A stretch of DNA of 64,000 bases. Origin: Myxococcales bacterium (GTDB lineage: Bacteria > Myxococcota_A > Polyangia > Polyangiales > JADJMO01). The notes under the pieces were generated by a model. That model saw only the letters and a program-made list of their open reading frames with translations, was not told the DNA's origin and did not search any database. The stretch is taken from contig JADJMO010000005.1 of NCBI GenBank assembly GCA_016709545.1, positions 1 to 64,000 of the forward strand, written 5' to 3'. Position numbers and translations under genes: made by a program. Of the stretch, positions 27,995 through 36,728 are shown piece by piece; positions within the stretch are counted from its first letter, which is position 1; each line of letters opens with the position of its first letter.

Positions 27995-28672
27995 GTGCCA
28001 GCGCGAACCAGGTCCCCTGTTCAGCTCGAGCTCGCCCGCACCCGGGGCTGGGGTGGTCGGCGCGCGGGGGCCGGCCGCCGGCGCATCGCGCCGCGGCCGC
28101 TCGTCCCCCACCGCCCACGCCCTCTGCATGCCGGCTGGGCTCCCGTGCACGTCACCCTGCGGTGCATGGCGGGGCTGCCCTCGCTGCGCTCGATGGAGGT
28201 CTTCCCTGCGGTCGTCTCCGCGCTCCGCGGGTCGCAAGCCGAACGCTTTCGCGTCGTGCACTTCTCGGTGCAGGACAACCACGTGCACCTGCTGGTGGAG
28301 GCGAACGATTCGGCGGCCCTGCGCAAGGGAGCGCGCGCGCTCGGCGTTCGCCTGGCGCGCGCGGTCAACCGCGCCTGCGGGCGAAAGGGCCGCGTGCTCG
28401 ACGACCGATATCACGCTCGCGCGCTGCGCACGCCGCGCGAGGTCCGGATCGCGCTCGCTTACGTGCTCTTCAACTTCAAGAAGCACCAGGTCCGGGTGCC
28501 CACGCGGCTCGACCCCTGCTCGTCCGCGCCGTGGTGCCACGGCTTTCGCGACCGCGCCGCGGCGCCCCTCGAGGGAGCGCCGGTGCGGGCCGCACACACG
28601 TGGCTCGCCCGCGTCGGCTGGCGGCGGCACGGCCTGCTCTCCCCGGACGAAGCGCCCGCGCTCGGGCCGTGA
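27995..28672 (+). CDS. REP-associated tyrosine transposase (RAYT), Y1_Tnp
   Basis: 225 aa. HUH-type single-strand transposase: PVHVTLRC strand (50-57), metal-binding HUH motif in DNHVHLLVEA (His96 and His98), a helical RAYT-like stretch (GRKGRVLDDRYHARAL) and a candidate catalytic Tyr156 in ALAYVLFNFKKHQ. RAYTs are usually single-copy, domesticated relatives of IS200/IS605 enzymes that process repetitive extragenic palindromes. No terminal repeats flank it here. Two hairpin-forming repeats at 34.7 and 41.3 kb are candidate substrates. The N-terminal 45 residues are Arg/Pro-rich and may be non-conserved. Confidence 0.85.
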   Translation: MPARTRSPVQLELARTRGWGGRRAGAGRRRIAPRPLVPHRPRPLHAGWAPVHVTLRCMAGLPSLRSMEVFPAVVSALRGSQAERFRVVHFSVQDNHVHLLVEANDSAALRKGARALGVRLARAVNRACGRKGRVLDDRYHARALRTPREVRIALAYVLFNFKKHQVRVPTRLDPCSSAPWCHGFRDRAAAPLEGAPVRAAHTWLARVGWRRHGLLSPDEAPALGP

Positions 28673-28692
28673 GGAGCGCGGCCACCGCTGCC

Positions 28693-29649
28693 TCACTCGA
28701 GGGGCAAGTGGTGGCGGGCGAGCTCGGCGTGGGCGGCGGCCGAGGCTACCGACCGCAGGGCGATGGCCGCCGCCTCCCGGTGCTCTTCTTGCGCGAGCAG
28801 CTCGCCGAGGCGCGGCACCGCGGGCGCCGCCAGCGGCCCGAAGTCCGAGAGCGCGAAGACCGCGAAGTGGCGCACGTCGTGGATCGTGTCGGCGGTGGCG
28901 CGGACGAGGAGCGGCACGACCGCGTCGGAGGCGTCGCGCCCCAGCTTGCCGAGCGCGTTCGCCGCGTCGGCCCGCACCCGCCCGCTCGGGTCGGCGGCGA
29001 GGAGCGCCGAGAGCTTGGTCACGTGCGCGTGATCGACCGGGACGCCGACCATCCACAGCGCCGAGGCCGCGTTGCCGCGCACGCGCTCGTCGGGGTCCGC
29101 GAGCAGCTCGCCGAGGCGTGGGACGAACGCCGAGGCGGCCTCGCCACACGACCCGAGATCGATGGCCCCCTCCGCGCGCAACTCGGGCGAGGGGTCGTCG
29201 CAGAGCGGCCGGATCGCCGTCGCGATGCGCGCCTTGTCCGCGTCCGCGGCGACGTCGCACAGCCCCGACAGCGCCGAGGCCACGCGGGCCCGCGCGGTGG
29301 GGTCCGGGTCCTCGGCCGAAAGGAGCAGCGCCGCGAGCGCCTTCTGGATCACGTCGTCGCCCACCTCGTAGCGGAACACGCCGGAGATCTCGCGCAGCCC
29401 GCGCGCTGCGGTGGCGCGGACCCACGGCTCGGGGTCGGCGAGCGCGATCGTGAGGTCGTGGAAGATCCCGCGCGCGGTGACGGCGGCGTTCGGCTCGCTG
29501 CTCGGGAGGCGATCGGAGAGCGACTCCACGATCTCGATCTGCGCCCGCCGTGCGTCTTCGCTCTTGGCGCGATCGGCGAGCGTGCGAGTGGCCTCGGCCG
29601 GGGTGGAAGCCTCGGCGAAGAAACGGACGACCTTCTTCCAGAACGACAT
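28693..29649 (-). CDS. HEAT-repeat protein
   Basis: 318 aa from ATG 29649, preceded by a GGAGGGG Shine-Dalgarno. At least six HEAT-like helical repeats are visible (ADPEPWVRATAARGLREI, SPELRAEGAIDLGSCG, DPDERVRGNAASALWMVG, DPSGRVRADAANALGKLG, TIHDVRHFAVFALSDFG). Such solenoids bind proteins or, in the lyase branch, phycobilins; the former is likely here. No membrane or signal sequence. Divergent from the Lys-rich lipoprotein gene. Confidence 0.8.
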   Translation of the reverse strand: MSFWKKVVRFFAEASTPAEATRTLADRAKSEDARRAQIEIVESLSDRLPSSEPNAAVTARGIFHDLTIALADPEPWVRATAARGLREISGVFRYEVGDDVIQKALAALLLSAEDPDPTARARVASALSGLCDVAADADKARIATAIRPLCDDPSPELRAEGAIDLGSCGEAASAFVPRLGELLADPDERVRGNAASALWMVGVPVDHAHVTKLSALLAADPSGRVRADAANALGKLGRDASDAVVPLLVRATADTIHDVRHFAVFALSDFGPLAAPAVPRLGELLAQEEHREAAAIALRSVASAAAHAELARHHLPLE

Positions 29650-29766
29650 CGGAACCCCTCCCAGCGGGACCACGCGGCCCCGTACTCGAAAGGGAAGACG
29701 CAGGTCGCGCGACGATGTCGCGAACAAAGTTTACGACCATGGCGGAGCGCCGCATCATGCCGCGCC

Positions 29767-30975
29767 ATGCGCACCTTCGTCCCCGTTCTCTGCGTGCTGT
29801 TCGCCCTCGGCTGCGACGACAAGAAGTCCGAGTCCAAGGACAAGGACAAGAAGGAGGAGTCCAGCGACGGCAAGAAGACGGACAAGGACAAGGGCGACAA
29901 GGACAAGGGCGACAAGGAAAAGGAAGACAAGGGCAAGAAGGCCAAGGACGACGACGAGGCCAAGAAGGAGCCCAAGAAGGACGAGGCCAAGAAGGCCGAC
30001 GAGGTCGAGGGGCTCGGCGCGATCCCGCCGTGGTCGGCCGATGGGGTCGGCAAGCCATGTACGCCCACCGCCACCGCGAAGAAGCGCTTCGCCGAGCTCG
30101 CCAAGGGCACGGACGCCGACCTCGAGGTGGGCAAGGCCGACGTCGAGGCGATGAAGAAGGAGCTCGCGGGCGACTGTCACAAGGCCGCAATCGACCTCTC
30201 CGTCGCGCTCAACAGCGGTGGCTTCGAGCAGTACAAGAAGAAGAAGTACAAGGAGGCCGACCGCTTCTGGCGCGCCGCCCTCGTCGTGCGGCCCTCGCTC
30301 GTCCTCGCCCGCTACAACCTCGCTTGCGGACTCGCGCTCGACGGCCACGGCAAGGCCGCGATCGGCCAGCTCGAGGAGATGGGGCGCGCGGCCAAGGACG
30401 GCGACCCAACAGCGAGCAACCTGCTCGAGAAGGCCAAGGCCGACGACGACCTCAAGTCGGTGCGCGACGAGGCGGCGTTCAAGGACGCGGTGAAGGCCGC
30501 GCAGGGGGGGCTCGTCGGCCCGCGCAAGGAGCCCGAGACCGCGGCGGCCGCCGTGAAACTCCTGCCGCCGGAGTTCCTCAAGGGCAAGGACCCGATCGGC
30601 GGCGCGCGCACGTACAAGCCCGCGCTCCTCGACTTCTGGACCTGGCGTCCCGACGCGGACACCGAGCTCCTCGTGGCCACCGTGGTCGACGACCCCTCGA
30701 CGCTCGGCAAGCCGAAGGGCGACATGAACACCGACTACGGCGGCATCGTCGTCCTGCGTCGCAAGGACGGCGCGCTGTCGTTGCTGCTCGCGCGCAAGAC
30801 GGGCGAGATCCCGCCCTCGGTCGCGGGGGGCGCGGGTGGCAAGACGGTGCGCTACTCGTTCGACCTCATGTGCGGCACGCTGCGCGGCACGCTCTCGTTC
30901 GCGGCCGGCAAGGTCGTGGTGAAGGAGAGCACCTGCTCGGACGCCGTGGCCGGAGAGGTGCCGACGGCGAAGTAG
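29767..30975 (+). CDS. Lys/Asp/Glu-rich lipoprotein with TPR-like domain
   Basis: 402 aa. Lipobox FALGC at residues 12-16, then about 65 residues almost entirely Lys, Asp, Glu and Gly in short repeats (DKDKGDKDKGDK), a long charged spacer. A helical TPR-like region (KYKEADRFWRAALVVRPSLVLARYN, given here as KYKEADRFWRAAL) follows, then a beta-rich C-terminal domain with two Cys (DLMCGTL, STCSDA). Exported to the periplasm or surface; function unknown. The spacer could reach through the cell wall. Confidence 0.65.
   Translation: MRTFVPVLCVLFALGCDDKKSESKDKDKKEESSDGKKTDKDKGDKDKGDKEKEDKGKKAKDDDEAKKEPKKDEAKKADEVEGLGAIPPWSADGVGKPCTPTATAKKRFAELAKGTDADLEVGKADVEAMKKELAGDCHKAAIDLSVALNSGGFEQYKKKKYKEADRFWRAALVVRPSLVLARYNLACGLALDGHGKAAIGQLEEMGRAAKDGDPTASNLLEKAKADDDLKSVRDEAAFKDAVKAAQGGLVGPRKEPETAAAAVKLLPPEFLKGKDPIGGARTYKPALLDFWTWRPDADTELLVATVVDDPSTLGKPKGDMNTDYGGIVVLRRKDGALSLLLARKTGEIPPSVAGGAGGKTVRYSFDLMCGTLRGTLSFAAGKVVVKESTCSDAVAGEVPTAK
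29819..30006 (+). repeat. Lys/Asp/Glu codon-repeat tract
   Basis: Low-complexity GAC/AAG/GAG tract with imperfect 15-bp tandem units around 29880-29925. It encodes the charged spacer of the lipoprotein. Confidence 0.6.
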
Positions 30976-31115
30976 TGGTTCCCGAAGGGGCAGGACTGGT
31001 CGCCGACGACGACAGCGCGCGTGCGACGGCCGCACAGCGATCTGTCGTCGCAGCGCCACACGCCGCGCCGGGAGCCGGAGAACGCGGGCGAAGGCCCCTG
31101 GCGCGGCGCTTGCTG

Positions 31116-31121
31116 TAGAGT
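31116..31121 (+). promoter_or_regulatory. TAGAGT -10-like box before 31128/31137
   Basis: TANNNT hexamer 6 nt before GTG 31128 and 15 nt before ATG 31137. By the pattern in this window, GTG 31128 may be the true start. Confidence 0.35.
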
Positions 31122-31127
31122 CGGCAG

Positions 31128-31731
31128 GTGCTCCCGATGCGTATTCCCCTCCTCCTCGCAATCGTCCTCACGACCACGGCAGTCTCCTCCGCCAGCCACG
31201 CCGACGAGCCGCACCGCCTCGCGGTTGGCGGGTACTTCGGCTTCGGCGCGAACTTCGCCGACGTCGACGGTCACTGGTCCGACGGGAACAACAACGTGGG
31301 CGGGCGGCTCGGCTACGAGTACGCGGTCACCCGCTGGCTCTCCGTCGGCGCGACCGCGGCCTACCTCTTCAACACCACCGCCAAGGCGGCGCACGCCGTG
31401 TCGGCGCGGGCCCACGTACGGCTGCACGTCCCCCTCACGACGAGCCTCGACCTCGGCCTCACCCTCGAGGGCGGTGGCCTCGGCGTGGTGGCGCGGGACG
31501 TCCGGACGGCCGATGGTCGGTCCTCGGACACCCGGCTCTTCCGCGGCTACGTGGTCGGTGGCGGACCGGACCTGCGCATCGCCCTCGGCAAGGGCCTCAG
31601 CATGGACATCGCGCCCCGAGATCTTCGTGGGCCAGGCGAACGATCCGGGTCCGAACAACCTCTCGTACTTCCGCCAGGACTGCCAGGTCCTCGGCCTCGG
31701 CCTGTGGCTGGGCGTCGGCCAGTCGTTCTGA
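31128..31731 (+). CDS. Outer-membrane beta-barrel-like protein (frameshifted)
   Basis: About 200 aa after correction. Signal peptide (LLLAIVLTTTAVSSASHA), then alternating beta pattern typical of small OmpA/Omp_W-type barrels: HRLAVGGYFGFGANFAD, GGRLGYEYAVTRWLSVGATA, ARAHVRLHVPLTTSLDLGL, and a C-terminal Phe (LGVGQSF) as required for barrel assembly. The break is an extra C at 31614-31617; without it the text reads LSMDIAPEIFVGQ and continues to the stop at 31731. Start at GTG 31128 or ATG 31137. Confidence 0.7.
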
Positions 31732-31750
31732 CCGACGCCCGAGCGCGGTC

Positions 31751-32362
31751 TCAGGCCGACTTCTTCCAGCCCTCGAGCGCCGTCATGCGCGAGAACCACG
31801 CGTCGACCGCCGGGAACTCGGCGAGCGGCGCCTCACACTGCTTCGCGTACATGAGCGAAGAGGCCAGCGTGAGATCGGCGATGGTCAGCGCGTCGCCGAC
31901 GACGTACGTGCGACCGGTGAGGCGCTTGTCCAGCACCGCGCCGAACCGGCGGAAGTTGGCGAGCGCCTCCTGGATCTTCGTCGGGTCCGGGTCGCCCATG
32001 CCGAGCATCCCCTTGATCATCTTCTCGAAGGCGAGGTTGCCGAGCTGGGGCGAGAAGTGCGCCGCGTCCCAGAACTGCCAGCGGGCCACGTCGGCGCGTG
32101 CGGCCTCGTCGCGAGGCAAGAGGCCCGACTCGGGCTTCTTCGACGCGAGGTACTGCATGATCGAGCGCGACTCGGTCAGCACGAAGTCCCCGTCGACGAG
32201 CGTGGGCACCGCGCCGTTCGGGTTGAGCGCGAGGTACTCCGGGTTCTTGTGCTCGCCCTTCGAGAAGTCGAGCACCTTCTCTTCGAGCTCGAGGCCGAGG
32301 ACGGCCGCGGTGAGACGGACACGGCGGACATTGGGGGAGAGCGGGTTGTGGTAGAGCTTCAA
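31751..32362 (-). CDS. Glutathione S-transferase
   Basis: 203 aa from TTG 32362, which has a GGAGG Shine-Dalgarno seven bases upstream. N-terminal thioredoxin fold: KLYHNPLSPNVRRVRL, NPNGAVPTLVDGDFVLTES with the cis-Pro and glutathione-binding Glu-Ser; C-terminal all-helical domain with the N-capping box ALTIADLTLAS. Conjugates or reduces electrophiles with glutathione in the cytoplasm. The N-terminal catalytic residue is probably Ser9 or Asn11 (a theta/beta-like class). Standalone gene. Confidence 0.88.
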   Translation of the reverse strand: MKLYHNPLSPNVRRVRLTAAVLGLELEEKVLDFSKGEHKNPEYLALNPNGAVPTLVDGDFVLTESRSIMQYLASKKPESGLLPRDEAARADVARWQFWDAAHFSPQLGNLAFEKMIKGMLGMGDPDPTKIQEALANFRRFGAVLDKRLTGRTYVVGDALTIADLTLASSLMYAKQCEAPLAEFPAVDAWFSRMTALEGWKKSA

Positions 32363-32485
32363 AGTGGCCTCCAGCGGGGCAGTGGGCCCGGTCGCGGTCC
32401 TCGCGTCAACCACGCCCCGGAACGCAGGGGATCGAGGCGAGCCCGACGCGAGCGCAACGTCACCGGCGCGCCACGATTCCCCTGT

Positions 32486-32491
32486 TAGACT
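32486..32491 (+). promoter_or_regulatory. TAGACT -10-like box, 6 nt before GTG 32498
   Basis: The context TGTTAGACT...GTG closely matches that before the kinase at 42065 (TGTTAGAGT). No Shine-Dalgarno. Confidence 0.45.
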
Positions 32492-32497
32492 CTCGCC

Positions 32498-33876
32498 GTG
32501 AAGCGCCCGCTGGTCCTCCTCGCCCTCGCTGCCTGTGGTGGCAACACCGCGGTGCCCCCCGACGACGGCGGCGCCGAAGTCGAGGTCTCCGCGGACGCCG
32601 GCGCGCCACAGACCCTCACCATCTCCGGGGCCTCGATCAACCAGGCCGTCGAGATCCAGCTCGCGCTCGACGGCGCACCCGTCGCGACACGCAACGCGCA
32701 GATCATCCCGGGCCGCGAGGCGCGCTTCGTCGTCACGTTCAAGCCCGGCAAGGGCTGGACCAGCAAGACCATCCGCGCGCGCCTCGTCCTCGACGACGGT
32801 GGTGGGCCCAAGGAGTCGGTCTCGAGCCGCACGATCTCCATCTCCTCGAGCAGCTTCGACTTCGACGTCGACAAGGCGGTCATCACCAACAAGACCTCGT
32901 GGTTCGTCGAGTTCGCGGCGGGTGACACGGTGTTCGCGCGCTACCCGACCGAGGGCGCCGACGCGCTCTCCCCGAAGAGCGCGGGCAGCCTCGTCGTGAA
33001 GATCGTGCCGATCCGCTACGGCGCGGACGGGAGCAACCGCCTCCCCGACACCTCGATCACCAACCTCGATGCGTACGCGTCGAAGCTCTACGCGATGTAC
33101 CCGGCCACCAAGGTGGAGCTCTCCCTCCACGAGCCGCTCGACTGGGCCAAGGCGACCACGCCGGACGGCGCTGGCTGGTCGGAGCTCCTCACCGCGATCC
33201 ACACGCTCCGCGCGAAGGACGCTCCGGCAAAGAACGTCTACTACTACGGGCTCTTCGTGCCGAACGCGTCCTACGGGAAGTACTGCCCCAAGGGCTGCAT
33301 CATCGGCCTCAGCCTGCGCCCCGGGGATCCGCGCGACGCAGCGTCGCGCACGAGCATCGGCATCGGCTACCCCGACGACCTCTCGGCGAGCACGATGGCC
33401 CACGAGATCGGCCACGCGCACGGCCGCTTCCACTCCCCCTGCGGGAGCCCCGCGGGCATCGATCCGAAGTACCCGTACAGCGGCGGCACGAACGGCGTCC
33501 CCGGCTTCGACGTGCTGCTGAAGACCACCTTCCTCGCCTCGTCGTTCGACGTCATGGGGTACTGCGATCCGGGCTGGATCTCCGACTACACCTACAACGG
33601 CCTCTACGACCGCATGGCCTTCGTCAACGGCCTCGCCAGCGAGATCGGCAGCGGCCCGCGCGCCTACCGCCACCTCGTCGACGGCAAGCTCGGCGAGCGC
33701 ATCGTGCTGCAGGAGCCGCCCGCGGCGAGCCCCGCGACGTCGTCGTGAACCACGACGGCAAGGAGCAGCACCTCGCAGGCTTCGCGGTCCCCTACTCCGA
33801 CCTCCCCGGCGAGCTCGTCCTCGTCGAGGACCCGGGGCCGTTCGCGACCAACCTCCCCGCGCGCATCGTCCCCTAG
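32498..33876 (+). CDS. Metzincin-like zinc metalloprotease lipoprotein (frameshifted)
   Basis: About 459 aa after correction. Short lipoprotein signal (LALAACGG), an Ig-like beta region (40-130), then a protease domain with the full metzincin zinc motif HEIGHAHGRFH (302-312) and a Met-turn Met353 in DVMGYCDP. It would cleave extracellular protein or host/prey glycoproteins. A stop at 33746-33748 ends the printed frame early; restoring one C in the run at 33719-33721 carries it through RGEPRDVVVNHDGKE to TAG 33874. The C-terminal extension lies beyond the catalytic domain, so activity may not depend on it. Confidence 0.75.
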
Positions 33877-33880
33877 CCGG

Positions 33881-34714
33881 TCACTGCACCGTCGCGTCGA
33901 TCCCGTGCCGCGCGAGGCCGGGGATCACCTTGGTCCGCACGGCCTCGGCGAGCAGCGCGCGCTGGTCGACCGGCAGCACGCCCCCGAGCGCCGCGGGCGG
34001 TCGACAGTCGCACGAGGCGCGCTCGCTCGGCACGTAGACCTCGATCGCGGCACGCGCCACGGCGCCCAGGTGGGCGCGGTCCTCGGCGCTGAGCTTCTCC
34101 GCGGCCCACGCGAAGAACCAGTCGCCGATGCGCGCGTGCGGCCCCTCGTCACGCAGGAGCCGACGCAGGACCGCGCGCGGAAGAGGCTGATCCGCCCCGC
34201 GCAGCGAGGTCGTCAACGCGGGCACGCTGAGGCTCTCGCCGACGCACGAGATCTTCAGCGCGAGCTCCGCTGCGCGCAGCAACGGGCGCGCCCCTTCACT
34301 CGTCACCGGTGAGACCTTCTCGAGATCCACGAGGAACGGGGCCGCGCCGCCGAGTTCCATCACGAGGCGCGCCGCGAGCTCTGCGTGCAGCATCTCGTCG
34401 ACCGCACAGTCGGCCGCCGCCGCCACCAGATCGATCGGCGCCCCCGACTCGAGCAGCGCCGTCGCGAGCGCGGTGAACCCGGCGGCGCTCGCGTACTCGG
34501 TGAACGCGCCGTTGGTCCACACGCGCCGCGCCTCGAGCAGCGCCTCGGGCGTGAAGCCGCTGAGATCGAGCGTGCCCCAAGGCAGTCGCTCGACGCCGGG
34601 TCGACGACGACGCAGCCGCGAGGCCGCGGGTCCGCCGAGCCACTCGAGCTCGAACTGGCTTCGCCGCTCCCGGACCGTCCCTGTCCGGTCCTCCGCTCCG
34701 GATTGCGCCTTCAC
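33881..34714 (-). CDS. Ferritin-like-fold protein
   Basis: 277 aa from GTG 34714. Helical, with di-iron-type carboxylate/histidine motifs spread across helices: NGAFTEYASAAGF, DEMLHAELAARLVMELGG, RRLLRDEGPHARIGDW. The DExxH and DEGPH pairs are typical of ferritin-like domains; a catalytic role is not assigned. The first 15 or so residues are encoded by the hairpin repeat at 34657-34701, so the native start may lie further in. Start overlaps the small lipoprotein's stop by GTGA, which indicates an operon. Confidence 0.6.
   Translation of the reverse strand: MKAQSGAEDRTGTVRERRSQFELEWLGGPAASRLRRRRPGVERLPWGTLDLSGFTPEALLEARRVWTNGAFTEYASAAGFTALATALLESGAPIDLVAAAADCAVDEMLHAELAARLVMELGGAAPFLVDLEKVSPVTSEGARPLLRAAELALKISCVGESLSVPALTTSLRGADQPLPRAVLRRLLRDEGPHARIGDWFFAWAAEKLSAEDRAHLGAVARAAIEVYVPSERASCDCRPPAALGGVLPVDQRALLAEAVRTKVIPGLARHGIDATVQ
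34657..34701. repeat. REP-like palindromic repeat, copy A
   Basis: 45 bp nearly identical to copy B at 41270-41314: three differences, two transitions in the left flank and one base in the loop. It can fold as CCGGAC-(7)-GTCCGG or, shifted, as GGACCG-(8)-CGGTCC. It lies inside the 5' end of the ferritin-like gene. Confidence 0.75.
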
Positions 34715-34980
34715 TTGGCGTCCGCCCCCGCGTCGGACGGCGGCGGCTGCGGCGAGGGGCCTCCCTTGCCGACGACGTTGCCCGGTGCGGGACGCCCCGC
34801 GCTGTCGAGCAGCGGCTCGTAGGCGGCCACGGACGCGACGGGCGCGGCCGTGCTGCCGATGGAGGCGGGATCGTTGCCGATGGCGGGCGGCGTGCACGCG
34901 GCGACGGGCGACAGGGTGCCGCGGGCAGCGAGGGCGAGGCCGACGGAACCAGCGAGGGTGAGGAGCTTGCGAGCGGTCAT
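34711..34980 (-). CDS. Small exported Pro-rich protein
   Basis: 89 aa. Signal peptide (LLTLAGSVGLALAARG), with VAACTPP as a possible lipobox near residue 29, then a Pro/Ala/Gly/Ser-rich mature part. Low complexity, no family recognised. It overlaps the ferritin-like gene by GTGA, so it probably leads a two-gene operon. Confidence 0.55.
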   Translation of the reverse strand: MTARKLLTLAGSVGLALAARGTLSPVAACTPPAIGNDPASIGSTAAPVASVAAYEPLLDSAGRPAPGNVVGKGGPSPQPPPSDAGADAK

Positions 34981-35018
34981 GGGGGCAGGGACGAAGCCGC
35001 GACGGAACCGTTAACGAG

Positions 35019-35024
35019 TATTCT
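35019..35024 (+). promoter_or_regulatory. TATTCT -10-like box, 6 nt before GTG 35031
   Basis: Same hexamer as the -10 of the promoter at 37408-37435. No -35 recognised. Confidence 0.4.
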
Positions 35025-35030
35025 CGCGGC

Positions 35031-35696
35031 GTGACCCTCCGCGTCGTCGTGTGGGACAAGACCGACCTCGGACGCTTCCGCCCCGGCCACGACGGCAGCG
35101 GCGGGACGGCACGCGTTCGCCTCGGCCTCTCCCCTGCCTGGTGGTTCGGCGCGCGCATCCACGCCGTCGCGCGCCGCCTCGAGGGCACCGACCTCATGAG
35201 CCGCGGCGTCGCCTCGTGGCAAGAGGCGATCCAGTTCGCGGTCGCGTGCACGAGCGCGGCGCAGACCCCGCTCACCGAGCTGCAGGTGTGGGGCCACGGC
35301 GGCTGGGGCTTCATGGATCTCGGGCCCACGCGCCTCGATCGCGCCGCGCTCGCCGACGGCTCCACGCTCGCGGGCCCGCTCGATCTGCTGCGCGATCTGC
35401 TGGCCGACGACGCGCAGGTGTGGCTCCGCTGCTGCTCGGCGTTCGGGGGGCGCGCCGGTCGAGCCTTCGCGCCCGCCCTCGCGCGACGCCTGGACGCACG
35501 GGTCGTCGGTCACACGTACGTCATCGGTGCGCTCCAGAGCGGCACCCACTCGCTCGAGGCAGGCGCCTACCCCGACTGGCCCCTCGAGGAGGGCGTCGAG
35601 CTCGAGGGTGGCGAGCCGGTCCGGGCCAAGGGCTCGGGCCCCCGCGAGCCGCGCACGATCGGCTGCCTCCGCCTCGATCTGCCCCCCGGCTTCTGA
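35031..35696 (+). CDS. DUF4347-like alpha/beta protein
   Basis: 221 aa. ELQVWGHGGWGFMDLG, then DLLADDAQVWLRCCSAFGG and ARRLDARVVGHTYVIG are arranged like DUF4347/caspase-like domains, where HG and a C in a strand end form the core. Here His-Gly (GHGG) and Cys-Cys (RCCSAF) are in the right order for a cysteine-peptidase-like dyad, which is an inference only. No signal peptide. Separate from the transaldolase gene, 39 nt downstream. Confidence 0.5.
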   Translation: MTLRVVVWDKTDLGRFRPGHDGSGGTARVRLGLSPAWWFGARIHAVARRLEGTDLMSRGVASWQEAIQFAVACTSAAQTPLTELQVWGHGGWGFMDLGPTRLDRAALADGSTLAGPLDLLRDLLADDAQVWLRCCSAFGGRAGRAFAPALARRLDARVVGHTYVIGALQSGTHSLEAGAYPDWPLEEGVELEGGEPVRAKGSGPREPRTIGCLRLDLPPGF

Positions 35697-35735
35697 GCGC
35701 CGACTCTGGTAAGGTCCGCATCCAGGAGAACACCC

Positions 35736-36728
35736 ATGGCGAGCCTGCTCGAGCAGCTGAAGAAGATGACGGTCGTCGTCGCCGACACCGGCGACATCAA
35801 GTCGATCGAGAAGTTCACGCCGCGCGACGCGACCACCAACCCGTCGCTGATCACCGCGGCCGCGCAGATGCCCGAGTACGCCGAGGTCGTCGACGAGGCC
35901 CTGCGCTGGTCCGAGCAGAAGGCCGGGGGCGCGAGCGCCTCGCGCGACGCGGTGGTGAAGCAGGCCGTCGACCGCCTCGCCGTCGAGTTCGGCGTCCGGA
36001 TCCTGAAGATCGTCCCGAAGCGCGTCTCGACCGAGGTCGACGCGCGCCTCTCCTTCGACACCGGCGCGACGGTCGAGAAGGCCCGCGCCCTCATCGCCCA
36101 GTACGAGGCCGCCGGCATCGGTCGCGATCGGGTCCTCATCAAGATCGCCTCCACCTGGGAGGGCATCAAGGCCGGCGAGATCCTCGAGAAGGAGGGCATC
36201 CACTGCAACCTCACGCTGCTCTTCGGCCTCCACCAGGCCATCGCGTGCGCAGAGGCGGGCATCACGTTGATCAGCCCGTTCGTGGGCCGCATCCTCGACT
36301 GGTACAAGAAGTCGACCGGGCGCGCCTCGTACGAGCCCCACGAGGACCCGGGCGTCGTCTCCGTCACCCGTATCTACGAGTACTTCAAGAAGCACGGCCA
36401 CAAGACCGAGGTCATGGGCGCGAGCTTCCGCAACGCCGGGGAGATCACCGAGCTCGCGGGGTGCGACCTCCTCACCATCGCGCCGGCCCTGCTCGCCGAG
36501 CTCGACAAGGCCGAGGGCACGCTCCCGCGCAAGCTCGACCCCGCCGCGGTCGCCAGCAAGGACATCCCGCGCATCGCGATGGACGAGGCCACCTTCCGCA
36601 AGATGCACGACGCCGACGCGATGGCGAAGGACAAGCTCGAGGAGGGCATCCAGGGCTTCTCGAAGGCGCTCGTCGCGCTCGAGACCTTGCTCGGCGAGCG
36701 GCTCGACGCGATCCGCAAGGCGCGGTGA
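35736..36728 (+). CDS. tal: Transaldolase
   Basis: 330 aa, full-length TalA/B type. DATTNPSLIT (30-40), Schiff-base Lys136 in RVLIKIASTWEGI, NLTLLFGLHQAIACAEAG and ISPFVGRILDW. Transfers a dihydroxyacetone unit between sugar phosphates in the non-oxidative pentose phosphate pathway. A Shine-Dalgarno (CAGGAG) lies before ATG 35736, and TAAGGT (35710-35715) may be its -10 box with a 20-nt leader. Its stop overlaps the DUF4336 gene by GTGA. Confidence 0.95.
   Translation: MASLLEQLKKMTVVVADTGDIKSIEKFTPRDATTNPSLITAAAQMPEYAEVVDEALRWSEQKAGGASASRDAVVKQAVDRLAVEFGVRILKIVPKRVSTEVDARLSFDTGATVEKARALIAQYEAAGIGRDRVLIKIASTWEGIKAGEILEKEGIHCNLTLLFGLHQAIACAEAGITLISPFVGRILDWYKKSTGRASYEPHEDPGVVSVTRIYEYFKKHGHKTEVMGASFRNAGEITELAGCDLLTIAPALLAELDKAEGTLPRKLDPAAVASKDIPRIAMDEATFRKMHDADAMAKDKLEEGIQGFSKALVALETLLGERLDAIRKAR

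Noticed and set aside
27995..28672. Full insertion sequence around the RAYT gene
   Set aside because: No terminal inverted or direct repeats seen, which fits a domesticated RAYT rather than an active IS.
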